64,000 nt of DNA from Plectosphaerella cucumerina (taxonomy: Eukaryota; Ascomycota; Sordariomycetes; Glomerellales; Plectosphaerellaceae): assembly GCA_020746995.1 (NCBI GenBank), contig JAGPXD010000001.1, positions 1,302,001 to 1,366,000 on the forward strand, given 5' to 3'. Within the stretch, counting starts at the first letter, position 1, and each line of letters starts with the position of its first letter. The notes under the pieces are model-generated. The model ran no database searches and was not told where the DNA came from. It was given only the letters and a program-made list of their open reading frames with translations. The position numbers and the translations under genes are program-made. Shown piece after piece: positions 9,710-22,406 of this stretch.

Positions 9710-10564
9710 GATGAAATCGGCAAAGTCAATGCTGCTCGTAGATCTTTCGTGTCAGGTCGCGTGCTTAGAATAGATGAAGAAAGCATCAACGCACCAGGGA
9801 AAAGAGCCGCACTCGTCCTTATAAAGCTTGGTCTTCTTGGGTCGTACGCGGCATCGCCCCCTGATTATGACGGGCCACAAACGGGAAGAGAGGGGAAGGA
9901 GCCTAGGCCGGGCGCGGCGTCGATCAGATCATCCGCCCGGAGCATTTCACCAACCCCGCCAGCCGGCGACCTAAAACAGGCCCCGGGTGCCCTGAAAACC
10001 AGCGGGCATGACGGAAACGCTAGGTATTCTGTGCAGCGCTGTAGCATGTGAGAAGCCGCCAGTGCACGCGGGAGTGACGCACCGCCTCGTCATTACCCCC
10101 GCCCGCTGGAACAGGTATCACGGATCGTGATCTCCAAACTCACCGAGCTCGCCGTATGGGACGCTCATCGGAGGTAAACGCCCGTCTTGCATGGCTTTCC
10201 TGCATGGCTTTCCTGCGTGGCGCTGCCATCAAGTTGAATTCTTGGAATGGGCCCTTTCCGATTTGCCTTGCTGTTCTGATTGAATATTGTAATGCTTGTC
10301 ATGAGGTGATGCTACTTTGAGCTCGAGTGGTCAATTGGTCGTTGACACTATCTCACCGCGCTGGGTGATGTTCTGCTGCTGGGACTGATAAGGCAAACTG
10401 GTTTTGTATATAAACTGGGCGTGAGATGACTGCACAGCTTTTCTGGAATGATTGATGAATGGCGGTTCTGATGATTAAAAAGGTGCGGCGGCAGGAAGTA
10501 ATGCTACAGAAAGTGATACTGAAAGTGATGTGTTGCCCAGCCGGTGTTCCTCCTCTCAACACCC
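9710..10564. other. Intergenic, no gene seen
   Basis: Promoter side of the reticulon gene and 3' side of the M13 peptidase gene. It contains a near-exact short duplication GCATGGCTTTCCT around 10190-10212. No convincing coding sequence. Confidence 0.5.
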
Positions 10565-13007
10565 TTACCAAACCTTGCACACAGGGGCCGAGTCCTCACA
10601 CTGCCACGCCTTCTTGAACCCCTCGACATTCATAGGAGTGATCCTGGTGCGTGCGAAATGCGGCGCATGGTCATCTAGGGCAACTTTCCCCAGCACCTCC
10701 TCCTCTGTGTGTCTGTTGCACCAGGTCTGTCCAAAGGTGATGAAGAAGAGTTGCTCCCTGTTGAAGGCCCCAAGCCCCGGCAACGCCAGCGGGTGCACCG
10801 TACTTCTAGTAGAAGCAGCCTCTGCCTTCTGCCAGGCCTCGTACGCAATGCTGAGGCCGCCCTGGTCAGCAATGTTCTCCGAGAGTGTCTTATTGCCGTT
10901 GACGTGCAATGCCTTGTTGCTCTGCGGGTCGGTGAGAACACGCCCGTTGGCCAAGACGACAGGGACACGGGAATACTGCTCGCGGATGCATTCTGTCCGT
11001 TCAGCAAAAGCGGCGGCACTGTCTGTAGAAAGCCAATCTTTGGTCGTCCGCTCCTTGTCGATGTGCATGCCCACAGTGTCAAAGTTGTGCACAATTTCGT
11101 GGCCGACGATGTAGCCAATCCGTCCGTACTGTGAGTACAGAGGGAGACCGGGATCGAAAAAGGGTAGGTTGCCGAAGGTGGCTGGCATCATGATCATGTT
11201 GTTCTCGCGGCTGGCTCTGGCGTTGACGGTGTAAGAACGCACACCACTCTCGAGCCACTTGAGACGGTTGACTGGGCGAAGAAGCGCATCCCAGGACTTT
11301 TTGACGTCCCATTTCCAAAGGGACATAGCGTTGGCGAACCATGAGGCAGTGATGTCGGCCCCTGCGTAGTACTCTTTGAGAGAGGTGGCGTTTCTTGCAT
11401 CTGGGTCCTGCGAATGTGAAATGAGCATGGATTCAGAGTGGTGCCCGTCAGTCATGGGACGAGGGCCGACAACTTACCTCCTGTGGGTAGCCCACATTCA
11501 GCTGCACATCCCGCGCCTTTTCCGTCGCCAACACTCGACTGTCCTCGCTGAGCCAGCTGGTATTCCGCACCCGCTCAACAAAGACATCCTTGACGGACTC
11601 GGCAACGGAAGTGTACGCTTGCTGGTTCTTCTCGCTGTACGTCTTGTCAAGGAAGAACTTGCTCAGAATCCAGGGTGTGCTCTTGTCAAGATAGTCGATG
11701 CAATTTAGTCTGCGGTCTTCCGTCGGAGGCTAAGCACAGAATTAGTTCCAACATGGTCATGTTGGCGGCGGTCGGAACTTACGGCACTGATAAATGGTGC
11801 GTAGAATTCGGCGATGCGAAGAACCATGGCAGCCTGTAGGACGGCCTTTGGCGTGCTTGCAACGATGTCCGAGACGTTTCTGTAGACTGAGGGGAATGAG
11901 AGCATCATCCGGTCTGGATGATAGCCCTTGGGGACCAAGTGGTTGATGACCTTGTCGATGCCGAGCGCGGGCGCAAGGCGAGCAGCTTCGGCGACTGTGC
12001 TCATCTGCCAGGTCTCATTGAACACACTCAATTCTTCGACCGACGCAGCCTGTTCAATGACTGCAAAGGCTTCCGTCATGGTCACGATCCCCTCCACCAG
12101 CTGTGGAATGGCGTCCGTCAGCTGTGGAATGGCACCTGCCAGCCGTGGATTGGCATTCGCCGGCAGTGAATTGGCACCAGGGTCCGGCAAGAGGCCGAAC
12201 AGTGTTGCGTTGATGACTTCAGCACCGGCCTTCGTTGACACCACGGAGTAGGGTAGATGTGGAACCGGCAGAGTTCTGTCGAACCGATACACGGAGTAGG
12301 GTGTGTACCAGGGTACGATGGTGTCCTGGACATTGTCAATACTCTGCCCTGGCAGCTGGGGAAGTCAAAGGCACCAACTCACAGGGTTTTCCATGTCCTG
12401 GAACGTTGAAAAATCCCCGAATAGCGACACTCCAATGGAAGCCAGGTAGCCAGTTGCGTTAGCGAATGCATCGACATCTTCGTCGTTCATCGTGGCGTTG
12501 GATGTATAGCCGTCGGCAAGTGGGAACCGGTCGACAACGTTCGAAATTAGGCTCCAAATCCATTCCCTGCCCTCACGATTGATTGTCGTCTCGTCCATGC
12601 AAGATGCATAGTTCTGGCGAAGTTTCTCGAAGATGTCCAGCTCGTCTTCGTTCCCCTGGCGTGGGATCCCGTTGGAATTGTTGGATGAGTGGATGGTGCT
12701 GAGGGAAGGTGGGCTGTCGTTCTCGAGGATGGTCTGGATGATGTGAATATTGGCTTGTTGGACATCTTGGCCACCGACTCGCTTGGCAAACCCGCCGCAG
12801 ACATCTTGACATCAAGTTAGCAGGTTGTTGACGAGAAAGCTGCCCGGAAGTCGAGCAGACGGAGGCGGGACATGAAGAATCCCTCAACTTACATTGATCA
12901 AAGTCGGTGCATGGATCAATCGTCGCGTAGTTGGGATGGAGGTTCTGGAGAATGGTGGCGGCTGTAGTGATGCACTGGGGCGTCAAGCAGATGTTGGTTG
13001 GATTCAT
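10565..13007 (-). CDS. M13 (neprilysin-like) zinc metalloendopeptidase
   Basis: Five exons: 13007-12893, 12804-12383, 12325-11783, 11729-11478 and 11407-10565, joining in frame to 724 aa, the usual length for M13 peptidases. The N-terminus has the family landmark IDPCTDFDQYVCGGF; there is no membrane anchor or clear signal peptide. The C-terminal catalytic domain has the zinc motif HEIVH, the third ligand in ENIAD, and the closing CKVW. The substrate-binding NAYY/NAFY element typical of the family is altered to NARA here. A 7-residue tandem expansion lies in the helical N-terminal domain. M13 enzymes cleave peptides on the amino side of hydrophobic residues; the local role is unknown. Confidence 0.9.
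12098..12181 (-). repeat. 21-bp in-frame tandem repeat inside the M13 peptidase gene
   Basis: Four successive 21-bp units with decreasing identity (first two nearly identical, CAGCTGTGGAATGGC core). They encode 7-residue units of the type AIPQLTD / AIPQLVE / ANPRLAG. Confidence 0.75.
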
Positions 13008-13762
13008 GATGAAAAGAATGGCAGTTGATGCAATGGAATACCGTCGATGATGAGATGGAGTTGAGGAGAATCCAAGTGACGTGTCGCAATCTTGGGACGT
13101 ATCATGGTCGAACACAAACCAAGTGCTCTGCGCCTTCCTACATTCATACACCTGCAGTCGTGCCTTCCAGGCACAGCATTCGAGTACGTGTAAGGGCACA
13201 ACTGCCGTGAAGATCAGCGCGGCCAGTAAGCATCGACAGAAACTGCCGGCCTCGGCTCTCAAAGAGGGAAGCAGCATCCTGACCTGCCACGGCACACGTC
13301 AATTGCGATGCGCAACGGCGGCCTTCCGAGGGCAGGCGCAACCATCACAGGGGGCTCCACGCGTAGGTAAGATCTGATCCTCCCCGCCTTCCATGCATCG
13401 GATCGTACCAAGATATGAGCCAATTGACGGCCACTGGCACGACGGCCCCTGGGCTGAGGTACCCTGTTCCAGGCTGGGGAAGTCTACGCCACAGCCTGCC
13501 TGCTGACTGTAGGGCTTCAACTCCAGGGCAAAGGATCGGATGTGTTGTCAACTGCCCTGGGTCGTATTTGGGAGCAGCAACTTTACATCGTCAATTGATA
13601 TCTTGTATGACGTGTTTGAACCGAGTGACACGCTCCATTGGTACACGCATGCTCTCGCTGAAATCGACCCTGTTCGGGACGCTCTCAACTGAAGTGACCT
13701 GCAACGCTCCAAGTGAAGCAGCCATCTATCATAAATCTACCCATCGCCATCTAGTCGAGCAT
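13008..13762. other. Intergenic, no gene seen
   Basis: Upstream of the M13 peptidase and downstream of the MFS permease. Longer open frames here are antisense or chance frames without recognisable motifs. Confidence 0.5.
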
Positions 13763-15458
13763 CTAGTAGACATACTCAAAGTTCGGGTTCTCCTTATCCG
13801 TCATATCCATGAACGCAGTCGCATTCAGCTCATCAGCAACATAGCTGCCCGCAGCCCTCAGCTCCGCGCGACGCGCCTCCTTGCGCTTGTTCTCCCACTT
13901 GAAGGCATACCTAAAGACGAAGAACAGTCCGAGCTCGATGCAGTTGGCCACGAGGAGCGAGCCGATGCCGAGCTGGTACTTTGGCGCCTGCGAGGTGAGG
14001 TAGAAGAAGGGGCTGACGATGTTGCCGATACAGGCGCCGAACCAGATCATGCCGGAGACAATCATCTTCTTGGACTGGCCGCCCGTGTTGGAGGTGATGA
14101 GGGAGAGGGAGATGACGAAGGAAGCCTGGTAGGAGCCGGTGAGGTAGCTGGCGAAAGGTTAGCGAGGATTGGTGGAGGTGTGAAGGGGGCGGCTTACAAG
14201 CACACGAGGCGGCCGACGTAGGCGTCGTTGGGAGCCAGGAGGAAGCCGAGGGCGCCAGCGATAGTAGGCACCATGAACAGCGCGCAGACGAGGGTGCGAC
14301 TGTTCTTGGGCATGTACTTGTTCGCAATCGCACCAAGACCGATCCAAATGACAACCAGAGCGCCCTGCGGAATACCCAACAGCGCCGTCTCCAGCGTCCC
14401 AAACCCAAGACCCTTGATAACAAGCGTCGAGAAGTTCGAGATCCCGCCATTCGGAATATTTGCCACGAACCCAAGCAGCGTGAACAGCCACGTCTTGTAG
14501 TCGCAGTACGCCTCCTTAATCTGTCCCCAGTTGATCTTGCTCTGCTCGATACCAGTCTGGTTGCGACGCATGCGCGCGATCATGATGAGCTTCTCCTCGC
14601 GCGTGAAGCCCTTGATGGTGCGAGGCGAGTTGGGCAGCAGGAGGCACAGGACGATGGCCCAGAAGGAGCAGAAGGCGCCGACGACGAGGAATTCGTACCG
14701 CCAGGAGGCGAGGGCGCCTTTGAGGTGGCCGATTCCGTAACCGATCAAGCCGCCACCCGCGACTCCAATGCCGTTCCAGGCGTACCAGGCCGAGATGCGC
14801 GAGGGCTGTTCTTCGCGGGTGTCTGCCAAACCAAGTCAGCAAAGATCACTCGGCAGCAGGGAAGAAAAGTCGGAGAAAACGTACAATACATCGACGTGAT
14901 GAGCATAAAAGCCGGATCGGCAATCGCCTCAAACGCGCCCGATAACACCCTCAGCGCCAACAGCGAAGCAAAATTCTTCGCCGCCGCCTGCGCCATAAGC
15001 AGCGCTCCCCACATGAAGATGTTGAATGAAAGATACCACGCCGGCGGACTGCGCTGCATGATCAAGTTGGAGGGAATAGCCCAAAGGAGCCAACCAAAGT
15101 AGAACGAGCTCGAGAGCCACGAGTACTCATCTCCCTTGAGATCCAGCCCATCCTTGAGACCGAAGATGGCAGCGTACGACAACGTCGTCTTGTCGACGTA
15201 GTAGAAAAAATAGCATATACCCAGCAGAGGAAGGATCCGTGCGTCGATCTTGCGGAGGAGCTTCTTCTCCTCGGCGCGGTCGATGGATTCATCGTTGGGG
15301 TAGCGGGCGAGGGCTTCAAGGTAGAGTTCGGGATGTTTGTTGTTGATGTCTTCGCCGAAGACGGCGGGTTTGGCGACTTCTTGCTCAACATGCTCGGCGG
15401 TGCTTTTGCGCCGGCCATCATCGTCAGCGGCGATAGTGTTGGTTCTGTCGTCTGCCAT
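13763..15458 (-). CDS. MFS permease of the allantoate/nicotinate (DAL5/TNA1-type) family
   Basis: Three exons: 15458-14885, 14822-14198 and 14147-13763, in frame to 527 aa. Introns are clean (GTACGT..CAG and GTAAGC..GCTAAC..CAG). The hydrophilic N-terminus is followed by the family-typical KKLLRKIDARILPLL and FYYVDKTTLSYAA, then about 12 hydrophobic segments; the cytosolic tail is charged. Anion:cation symporters of this family import organic anions such as allantoate, nicotinate or pantothenate. A start at 15551 is possible, but TATAAAG at 15533-15539 falls inside that extension, so 15458 is preferred. Substrate is not predictable from sequence alone. Confidence 0.87.
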
Positions 15459-15532
15459 GGTGGTGGTGAGATAGGATGGACCTGCGGAGCTCGAGGGATC
15501 GCCGAGGAGGGGAGACAGCACGCCTCTGTTGG

Positions 15533-15539
15533 CTTTATA
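15533..15539 (-). promoter_or_regulatory. TATA box of the MFS permease gene
   Basis: TATAAAG on the minus strand, about 75 bp upstream of the ATG at 15458. It argues that the in-frame ATG at 15551 is not the start. Confidence 0.45.
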
Positions 15540-16665
15540 GTTGGTTCCCATGGCCGCGTAGCCGGTGATGGTGGTCGGGTGTCGGATCTAGTGGTGGTGT
15601 CGAGTCGTGTTGTTGGTTAAGTTTGGTCGGCAAACTGCCGAGGAGGATGCACCCCGACTCAAGGCCCCCCGCGTCGGCGAAAAGTCCGTCTCCACCTCCG
15701 CATCCACCTCCGCGTTCATCCCGCAGGGCAGCATCGGCATCCGGTGCCGCTGGCGGCGGTCCGAGTCAAAGCTTGACAGAACGGCTGGGGATATTTGCGG
15801 GACTGCGGTCTTTCGAATGGTGGGAATTCTTCTCCCCGGGACCATCAGCGGGGGCCTCGTCCGATGCTGACATTGTGGTGATGTTTTCCCGCCACTGACA
15901 AAGGCAACCGAGGAGATAAAGCCAGTCTTAAGCGGTACCGTAGGGTTGGTGATGATCATGATCGCCCACTTCGGCAACTTAAGAATTTCCCCGATGACGG
16001 AGTCTCCTCGTACCCTTGCTTCTACTCGGGAATAGCGGCTTTACTTGATCTTGGGCTGAGGTCGCCTTCGAAGATATGGAAGCTGATTCCATCTAGACGG
16101 GCCTCAGATGAACGCCCGGTCTTTGGTAGTTCCGACGCCCTGGACAATGGACATACCCTCTGCCGGGGATGCCCTACTTCTGGCTTCCGAACTCCAGCTC
16201 GCGGGTCTATAATCACCGCCGTCAGTAGCTTGGTCAGAAAGCTCCGGATACCAAATGCAGCACACCTTCGCCAACCCCAAGACACGTCGTCCGAGCCTGA
16301 GGTCAACACCCATCAGCCTCCCGCGCGTTGGCGTCCGCCCGCCAAGCCGCCACAAACCTTGGCCTCCAACGGTCTCACCTCACACTTCACGACCACATAT
16401 CCAGACCTTGTCCAGTGAAGACAATATCACACATGAATTCTACAGACGCCTCAACGACGCCATGCCCAGTCCCTTCCCAAACGCCATGCCAATGCATCAT
16501 CCCCTACCTCTCCTCCACCCTCCTCCTCCCACCACTCTCAAAGCTCACATCCACATTCCACAACGAGTCCCACACAACGCTCTTCTTCCCCGGACTCTCC
16601 ACGCTCTCCTCCCTCTCCAGCCGGACCGGCAGCTGCCGCCTCAGCAGCGCCTGGACGCCTCCGCA
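15540..16665. other. Intergenic, no gene seen
   Basis: Promoter of the MFS permease and 3' region of the Atg11 gene. Pyrimidine-rich toward 16450-16660. No recognisable coding sequence on either strand. Confidence 0.5.
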
Positions 16666-19600
16666 TCAGCACGGCCCCATGAGTGAGTCGATGTCTTTCC
16701 GTACCTCGGTGTTGCCGTCGCCCTCGACAGCCGCAGGAGCCGATGCCACGGCTGGCGGACTACCGGTCGGCGACTCGGGCGCTGCGGCCCTAAGAGAGTT
16801 GGTCTCGCTCGCCAGCGCCGTCCCCTTAAGAAGCGCCGCGCCTCCCGCGAACGGCACCGCCTTCTTCGAGTTGGAGCTGCTCCTTCGGCTCTCGAGGCTC
16901 TTGCTAAGCGCCTTGCTAACGCCTTCGATGCTCTGCGCCACGACGCGCTGCTTGTTCTTATCCGTAGGCTGCGCGTGCGTGTGCATGTCGGCCCTGGCCT
17001 CGACGTTCGTCGCCGCTGTCGTCGACTTGCCGAGCCCAGGTGTCGATGGCGCCCCGGCCTTATCCTCGTGGGCGTCAATCATGTACCACCGCAGCCCGTC
17101 GGACAGTTGGAAAGGGTTGTCATCCTCCGCGGCCGGCGCCGCCTCAGTCGTCGAGTCGGGCACCTGCCGCACTCCCCTTGAGAGGTCGACCACCCGCTCC
17201 TCAATGTGCGTGATGCGCGCCACCAGCCACTCGCGCGACCGCAGGCGATGCCCGTCCTGCTCGCGGAGGAAGTAGTGCGGGAACCCGACGTTGAACGCCG
17301 CCCACGCACCCGCCGATTGATTCCTAGTCGGTAGGAAAAGTGCAAGGTCGCCCTCCTTGAAGTGCCGGTACGCGATCTTCTCGTGCGCGTCCTTTTGGAG
17401 GCTTCTAGCCTTGTCGCGGTACGCGCGAGCGTCGCGCTGCAGCTTGCGTGCCAGATGCTCCACGTCCTTGACCCGCCGGTACATGGTCTCGCCAAACTGG
17501 TCCACGTCGAAGCTGCCCAGTTTGTTCATGAAAGCCTCGTAGCGGTCCTCTTCAACTGCAAGGTCCGTGTTGCTCATCCAGTGCAGCAGCTCCAGGTCCG
17601 CGCTATCGGCCAGGTTGCGACTTGCAAAGGTGGCGGACCGCCGGATTGACGCCTGGCCCGGGTCCGAGGAGTCGTTGGCCTGCGTAAGGCTCAGCGACCC
17701 GCGCTCGGCACGGGGCACCTTCTGGATGCTCATGGCCGCTCCGTCGCGTGTGACGGCGAAACCGAGCCGTTCCAGAAGCCTGCAGATACGGTCGTTCTGC
17801 GAGTAGAGGCGCTGCGTGAGGTCCTTGGTCCGCTCGGTGCGAGCGTCGAATCGGTGCGTGAGATCCGCCACCTTACCCTGCGAACTCTGCAGCTTCTCCT
17901 TGTACATGCGCAGCTCCTCTTCAAGGCTGCCCACTTGAGACTGCCGTGACGCCAGTTCTTCGACCAGCGAGGTGATGCGCTGTTCCTCTTCCTCGAGCTT
18001 CTTCCTGAGACTCTCGGAGCCAGTCTCGCCGTCGGCAAGCCGAGATCGCAGCTCGCTCAACTGACCGCGTCCGTCCGCCGTCTCCGACTCGAGTGCCACA
18101 ACGCGTGCCTTCTCCTCGGAGAGGTCCTCGCGCAGATGCATGGCCGCTTCTTCCTCGCGCGCCAAGCCCTTCTTGGCCTCGTCGAGCTCCGCCCGTAGCG
18201 TCTTGATGTTGCCGTTGGCTTCGTCAAGGTCCGCTCGCAGCACGGAAATGTCGTTCTCGGTGGTCTTGAGCTGTGAGACAACATCGGCCGTCTTTGAGAC
18301 CAACGCATCCAGCATCTCTGCGCCGTCTTCATGAATGCGCACGCCAGGCGAGAGGTGTACGTGAATATCGCGCAGCGCGCCCAGCCGAGCGTCGGCGCTG
18401 CTCTCGGCAGTCTCGAGCCTCTTGCGCAGGTCGTTGCCCTCGTCGTGCGCTTCTTGCAACTTGACCTCCAACCCCTCGACCTGCTCGCGCTGCAGGCGGG
18501 CCTCTTGTCGAAGGAACTCGACCTGACCTTGCGTCTTCAGGGCCTCGTCCTGCTTCTCCTTCTGCAGCCTCTCGACTTCCTGGGCGAGCTCCTCAACCTT
18601 GCCGTCGTAGCTGGCCTTTTCGTTCTCTCTCGATGCGTCGAAGTGGTCGATATCCTCCTCCTGCTGCTCGAGCTTTCCTTGGAGGTGGCGGATCTCGCTG
18701 TTTAATGACTTGCGCTCCCCGTCAAACTCCTTCTTGAGAGCCTCCATGTTATCGAGTAGGTCCTTCTTGGTCGAGTTGACCTCATCCATCCGGTCTTGAA
18801 TGGCGTTGTGCTGCGTCTGTCGTGCGCTGAGGTCCTTTTCGAAGCCTGCCGAGCGCTCCTTCTCTGCGTTGAGCTCTGCCTCCAGCTGCTGAATTCTCTG
18901 CTGCATGAGGTCGATGCCGGCCGAGTTCCTTCGGGTCTCGTCCGACGGCGCTGTTGACCGGATCGAATTGGCAGAGTCTGTTCGCTCGTGGCCGAATAGT
19001 GACCCCAGCGTCGGCCGTGGTGCCTGGCTCCGGTGAAGTAGATCCTCCAATCTCCTGACCCGACTCTCCGCGGTCTTGAGCTTGTTCTCCAGCTTGCTCT
19101 TGTCCTCCTGCACGCTCCGCAGAAGGTCGTCATCTCCACGTATCAAGAGCCCACTGCGACCCAGAGCCGCCTCATGGACACTGCCATTCTTGAACGCCTT
19201 GAGCCGTTTCGATTGCTGCTTCGTTGGGGCGTTGAGCTCGTTGACCAGCTTGACAACCTCGTCGATCATGTCTGTCTCGGCCTTTTGGCGTTGCAGGTGG
19301 TCGAGAAAGTCTTCGAGATCGCCCTTGGTGACAGCCGGCCAGGCCTCTTCTTCCCCGAGGAGGTTGACCTCCAAGCCCAGCACGTTGGCGCTATGCTTCT
19401 CCCCGTAGCTGCTGCCTACCACCTTCTGCCATTTCTTGCGTCGCTTCAACTCCTCGTCCTGGAACAGTGCCATCTCGTTGGCGAGCGTTGATGAGTCTGT
19501 CGTGATCTTGTCCGTCCACTCTCGCCGACGGATCGACTCGGCAACGAACGACGCATACATGTAGGGCAGCTGGTGGATCAATCGGAGGTAGTCGAATGTC

Positions 19601-20858
19601 GTCAGATCCTCCTCCGAGTTGTTGAGGCCGTTGATGAGCGTCTTGACGCTGCCGTGAATCGACGTGATCTCCGTCACCTTGCGCATGAACTGCACCACTT
19701 GAGCGGCAATTTCATTGCGGGATTCGGTGGCATACACCAGAATGCCCTCCATCTCCTTGGCGCGTTTCTTAAGGCTTGGTATCAGGCGTTCCGTGTGGTT
19801 CTGTGCTGTCTTGGAGGCCTGGGCCAGGTCGCGATGAGAGTTTGTGTACTCTTGGACAATCTGCGCGTCCGTGTCGATCTTTCGGGCGACAGCTTCGATA
19901 TCCTCTAGCAGCTGCGCGGCGTCGTTGCTGTGGGAGATGGTTGATCGGTTGACGAGCTCCTCAAAATCGCGTATCAGCGCCTCGATGCCCTCGTACATCG
20001 TCTCCGCTGTCTTCTCGAGTTCCTCGGTGCGGGCTTTGAACTTGCGCTCCGACGTGGCTGCCAGCGACGTAGCCTTCTTGACCGTCTCAAGCTCGATAAG
20101 GTCCTCGAGCGTCGCTTGCTTCTTCCGAACGTCTTTGGAGGTCATGAACTTGACCATGGCCGGCAAGACGGGGACGTTCCGCGCAAGAGCGAGGTAGCCC
20201 TCCCAGTTGCGGGCGAGCAGCTCGTTCTCGAGGAGCGTAGGGCCGACCCATTTCTTCAGCTCCTCGTATTTCGGCTCGACCTGCTTCACGCTGTGCTCTA
20301 GGTTGACGACGGCAGCATCCAGGCATCGGGTCATGACATCCATCTCGCCGTATCGATCACGGGTCGTGCTGGCCATGCCTGCGCAGTCGTCGGCGATTCG
20401 GAGGGCCCACTGGCGGCGGTCGTGGCAAAGATCCTGCCATGATGCAACGTCTTCGACATTTTCGATGTAGTCGGGTGCCTTGGGCACGGCGTACGTTTTC
20501 GGTGGTGGGACTTCGGAGACAGGATTCGTGCCAGGAGAGGACGGTTGTGTTACTCGGCGGTCGTAGATGAGGATCTCGGTCTGTCTGGTCAGCGCGCGTC
20601 TAGAGAAGGAGATACATGGAGCGGCAATACCTCTAGTCGCAAACTCTGGATCTTGACGCTCTTGCCCCCTGTCGTCAGGGCGATGAGCTGGTTCGCAGGG
20701 ATCGACGTCTGCCTAGCCACGGAGCTCTTGAAGTCGTCGAGTCTGTGCCGTCAGCCAAAACTTCCGTGAAAGCCTGCGGCAAGCACCTACACAGAGAACT
20801 GGGCCGTATCAATCTGTAAACGCTGGCCCGTATGGGCAATCAATACCTGGGTGGCCAT
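16666..20858 (-). CDS. ATG11: Autophagy-related protein 11 (selective autophagy scaffold)
   Basis: Three exons: 20858-20791, 20742-20631 and 20580-16666, joining in frame to 1364 aa. The first two short exons and the start of the third encode a ubiquitin-like N-terminus (MATQVLIAHTGQRLQID ... ALTTGGKSVKIQ ... EILIYDRR), followed by the conserved helical Atg11 N-terminal region. Residues ~480-920 are Glu/Lys/Arg-rich heptad sequence, a long coiled coil. The C-terminal Atg11 claw domain is readable in HFKEGDLALFLPTR, FPHYFL and EWLVARITHIEERVV. Atg11 bridges cargo receptors to the Atg1 kinase in pexophagy, mitophagy and Cvt-type transport. The tail after ~1230 is low-complexity Ser/Ala. Divergent from the CENP-H-like gene. 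Confidence 0.93.
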
Positions 20859-21592
20859 CCCGAGACATCGCCCATGAAGAAGGGATTCGGAAGGCAGCTA
20901 GCTGGTCGAGGTTGCGACAGTTGGTGGCGTCAGCCGGGCGGCTGCTAGCTGTATCGGAGAGGCAGTCGGACGGCTTTTTGTGCCTTTTCGCTCGGGAGCT
21001 GTCTCGTCGGAAGTCGTCTAGCAGATGCTATGCGAAGATGCAAGGTGATGTGTCTGCGACAAAGGCATCTGGTGTGGGAATCAAAACAACCAGGGAGGCC
21101 CCAGGGACAGGACAGAAAGTATACAAGGGAAAAAGAAAACCAAAAAACCGGTCCTGACGCGCAGATGACAACCGACACACCGCCGCGCTCGTGATGTGGG
21201 AAGGAGCGGAGCGTCTGCTGACTCGGTGGGATGTGGTTCGGGTGGCAGAATGCAGGGACTCTGCGAAGCGGTCTTGGAGATAACGAACTCCAGTTTGGAG
21301 GGCGATGGCGAGAGACCGCAAGGCCCCATCCGAGCTCCGACCGACATTTGCTGGGGGTCGCTCTGCGTCGGTGTGACTGGTCAGCGTGACGTCTGCCCCG
21401 TGACTGCCGACAGTGCCTGGCCTGAGTCAAGCCACGGCAGGGAGGGGGGACAGATGTGGCTGGTGGAGTTCTTCCGCCACACTGCTGGACGCGCTCTGTT
21501 GACGCGCCTGGTGATGGAAGTGGTGAGGTGAAGGCCATCGTTCTTTGGGGTTTCTTCGCCCATTTCGATTATTCAAGGGCATCATTCTGACA
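20859..21592. promoter_or_regulatory. Bidirectional promoter between ATG11 and the CENP-H-like gene
   Basis: 734 bp between two divergent ATGs with no coding signal. It must hold the 5' ends of both genes. No clear TATA element on either strand. Confidence 0.5.
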
Positions 21593-22406
21593 ATGGACTC
21601 TGTGAAGCTCCCCGCTGAAGCGTCCGCCTCTGGCGAAATCCCGCCGCTCCAGCTCTCCCACGATGAGCGGCGTGTCCTCGAGCTTCACGATCAGCTCAGA
21701 CAGCTCGAGCTTCAGATCGCCCTCCTCAAAGCACAGCAAAACTACTCACCAGGTAAGGTTTTCAGACCCTCGCCATGTGCTTCGCCTGACACGGCCAGAT
21801 CCCTCAGTCCCCGACACGGAGGAGGGCGCCCGCGCAGCACAGCAGGCCGCCGCCAAAGCCAAGGCCGCATGGCTTCTCCGCAACAACATGACTGACAGCG
21901 TCCTGACGGCAAACCCCATCCTCAAAGCCGTCCACACCAGCAAAAACATCACCCCGATAGAAATGTAGGGACCTGACCCCCATTTCATCACAACGCCAGA
22001 TCATAGAGCTGACCTATCTAGTGACTTGCTCCCGCACATCCGGGCACGGGATGCCGCCTCGTCGACGCAGGCAAAGAACGCATCTTCGCTACAGGGGACA
22101 CTGGCAGAGACGACAGAAGTAGAGTCGAAAGCCTTGCGCGCGACGCGCCGGAACACCGAGCTGGCGGCCGAACTGCTCCGCCTTGCCAAAGAAGTTGAGC
22201 TGCGGAAGACGGGCGGGCTGGACCCCGATGACGAGGACGCGCCGCTGCGGGAGGAGACGGCTGCGCAGCGCCTACAGGTCAAGGCAAGCCGGCAGAAGTG
22301 GAAGGTCATGAAGGGCACCGTGAGCGCCATGGTGGTCGGCAGCGGCGTGGACTGGGTGCGAGATCCGGAGCTGAGGCAGATGGTGCTCGACGAGGAGGAT
22401 GATTAG
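21593..22406 (+). CDS. Probable kinetochore protein of the CENP-H (Mcm16/Fta3) family
   Basis: Three exons: 21593-21752, 21799-21964 and 22022-22406, in frame to 236 aa. Introns are 46 and 57 nt with GTAAGG/GTAGGG donors and CAG/TAG acceptors. The protein is mainly helical: an opening coiled coil (RRVLELHDQLRQLELQIALL), an Ala-rich helix, LTANPILKAVH, and a long Glu/Arg/Leu helix ending in KWKVMKGTVSAMVVGSGVDW. This order matches fungal CENP-H homologues of the inner kinetochore CCAN complex. The assignment rests on remembered family pattern, so it is moderate. Predicted nuclear. Confidence 0.6.

Noticed and set aside
15588..15977. 129-codon minus-strand frame between the MFS and ATG11 genes
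   Set aside because: No recognisable domain, biased composition, and partly overlaps the MFS promoter region.
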